Shown: one piece after another, positions 63,984-64,000 of the stretch
Numbering within the stretch: position 1 is the stretch's first letter
Layout of the letters: the number at the start of each line of letters is the position of its first letter
Assembly (NCBI GenBank): GCA_029961745.1
Contig: CP124680.1
Coordinates: 3,968,001 to 4,032,000, forward strand
Length of the DNA: 64,000 nucleotides
From: Nocardioides sp. L-11A
GTDB taxonomy: Bacteria; Actinomycetota; Actinomycetes; Propionibacteriales; Nocardioidaceae
Direction: 5' to 3'
The notes under the pieces: generated by a model
What the model saw: the letters and a program-made list of their open reading frames with translations, nothing else
What the model was told of the DNA's origin: nothing
The model's database searches: none
Program-made: the position numbers and the translations under genes

Positions 63984-64000
63984 GACTCAAACCCACTTAC

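Overview
The window is GC-rich, densely packed actinobacterial DNA. It has frequent GTG starts, 1- to 8-bp start/stop overlaps, several probably leaderless genes and mycolata-type neighbourhoods, and it is most like a Nocardioides/Nocardioidaceae chromosome. Sixty-three protein-coding loci (one cut by the window edge, one decayed) are supported. No rRNA, tRNA, CRISPR array or intact insertion sequence was seen.

Region by region. 0-2 kb: a MaoC-type hydratase and an acyl-CoA dehydrogenase, probably the mesaconyl-CoA hydratase and methylsuccinyl-CoA dehydrogenase of the ethylmalonyl-CoA pathway. 2-16 kb: an accessory, surface-oriented block. It holds three exported EEP/PLD-type phosphodiesterases, a divergent HTH / PD-(D/E)XK-like pair, a glycan-modification cluster (two sulfotransferases, a glycosyltransferase, a LicD-methyltransferase fusion, a small coiled-coil protein), and a formylglycine-generating enzyme overlapping a sulfatase lipoprotein. 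16-26 kb: housekeeping genes (MgtE-N/CBS, DUF1003, Mrp, TatB, LysM, Rv3235-like, SecA, DUF4233, FolC). 26-43 kb: secreted Ig-like and GH43 proteins, an iron-siderophore-type ABC operon with a coupled methyltransferase, an alpha/beta hydrolase divergent from an HTH-nucleotidyltransferase toxin-antitoxin-like pair, a Vgb-like propeller divergent from a STAND ATPase, GNAT, LysE, MetG and an exported PGRP amidase. 44-51 kb: a neighbourhood matching mycobacterial Rv2466c-pepN-Rv2468c-glbO, with CHAP and MscS genes nearby. 51-56 kb: an ECF sigma factor with a membrane partner candidate, and acyl-CoA genes (enoyl-CoA hydratase behind a KstR-like palindrome, double-hotdog thioesterase, thiolase). 56-64 kb: a visibly less GC-biased catabolic island with ferredoxin, ferredoxin reductase, P450, an ABC solute-binding lipoprotein, two HpcH/HpaI aldolases, a Gfo/Idh/MocA oxidoreductase, two 51-residue CPAC proteins and an IstB remnant.

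What stands out: (1) a composite repeat family with a 32-bp period capped by a 28-bp palindrome, found at three convergent gene ends and twice starting exactly in a stop codon; (2) twin 51-aa CPAC proteins, one behind the P450 and one behind its presumed reductase; (3) two small HTH-effector modules (HTH/PD-(D/E)XK-like and HTH/nucleotidyltransferase) with palindromic divergent promoters; (4) a sulfation/desulfation neighbourhood; (5) a mycothiol-nitroreductase homologue with CPFA in place of the CPWC active site. Functions are read from motifs and neighbours only; no database search was run.
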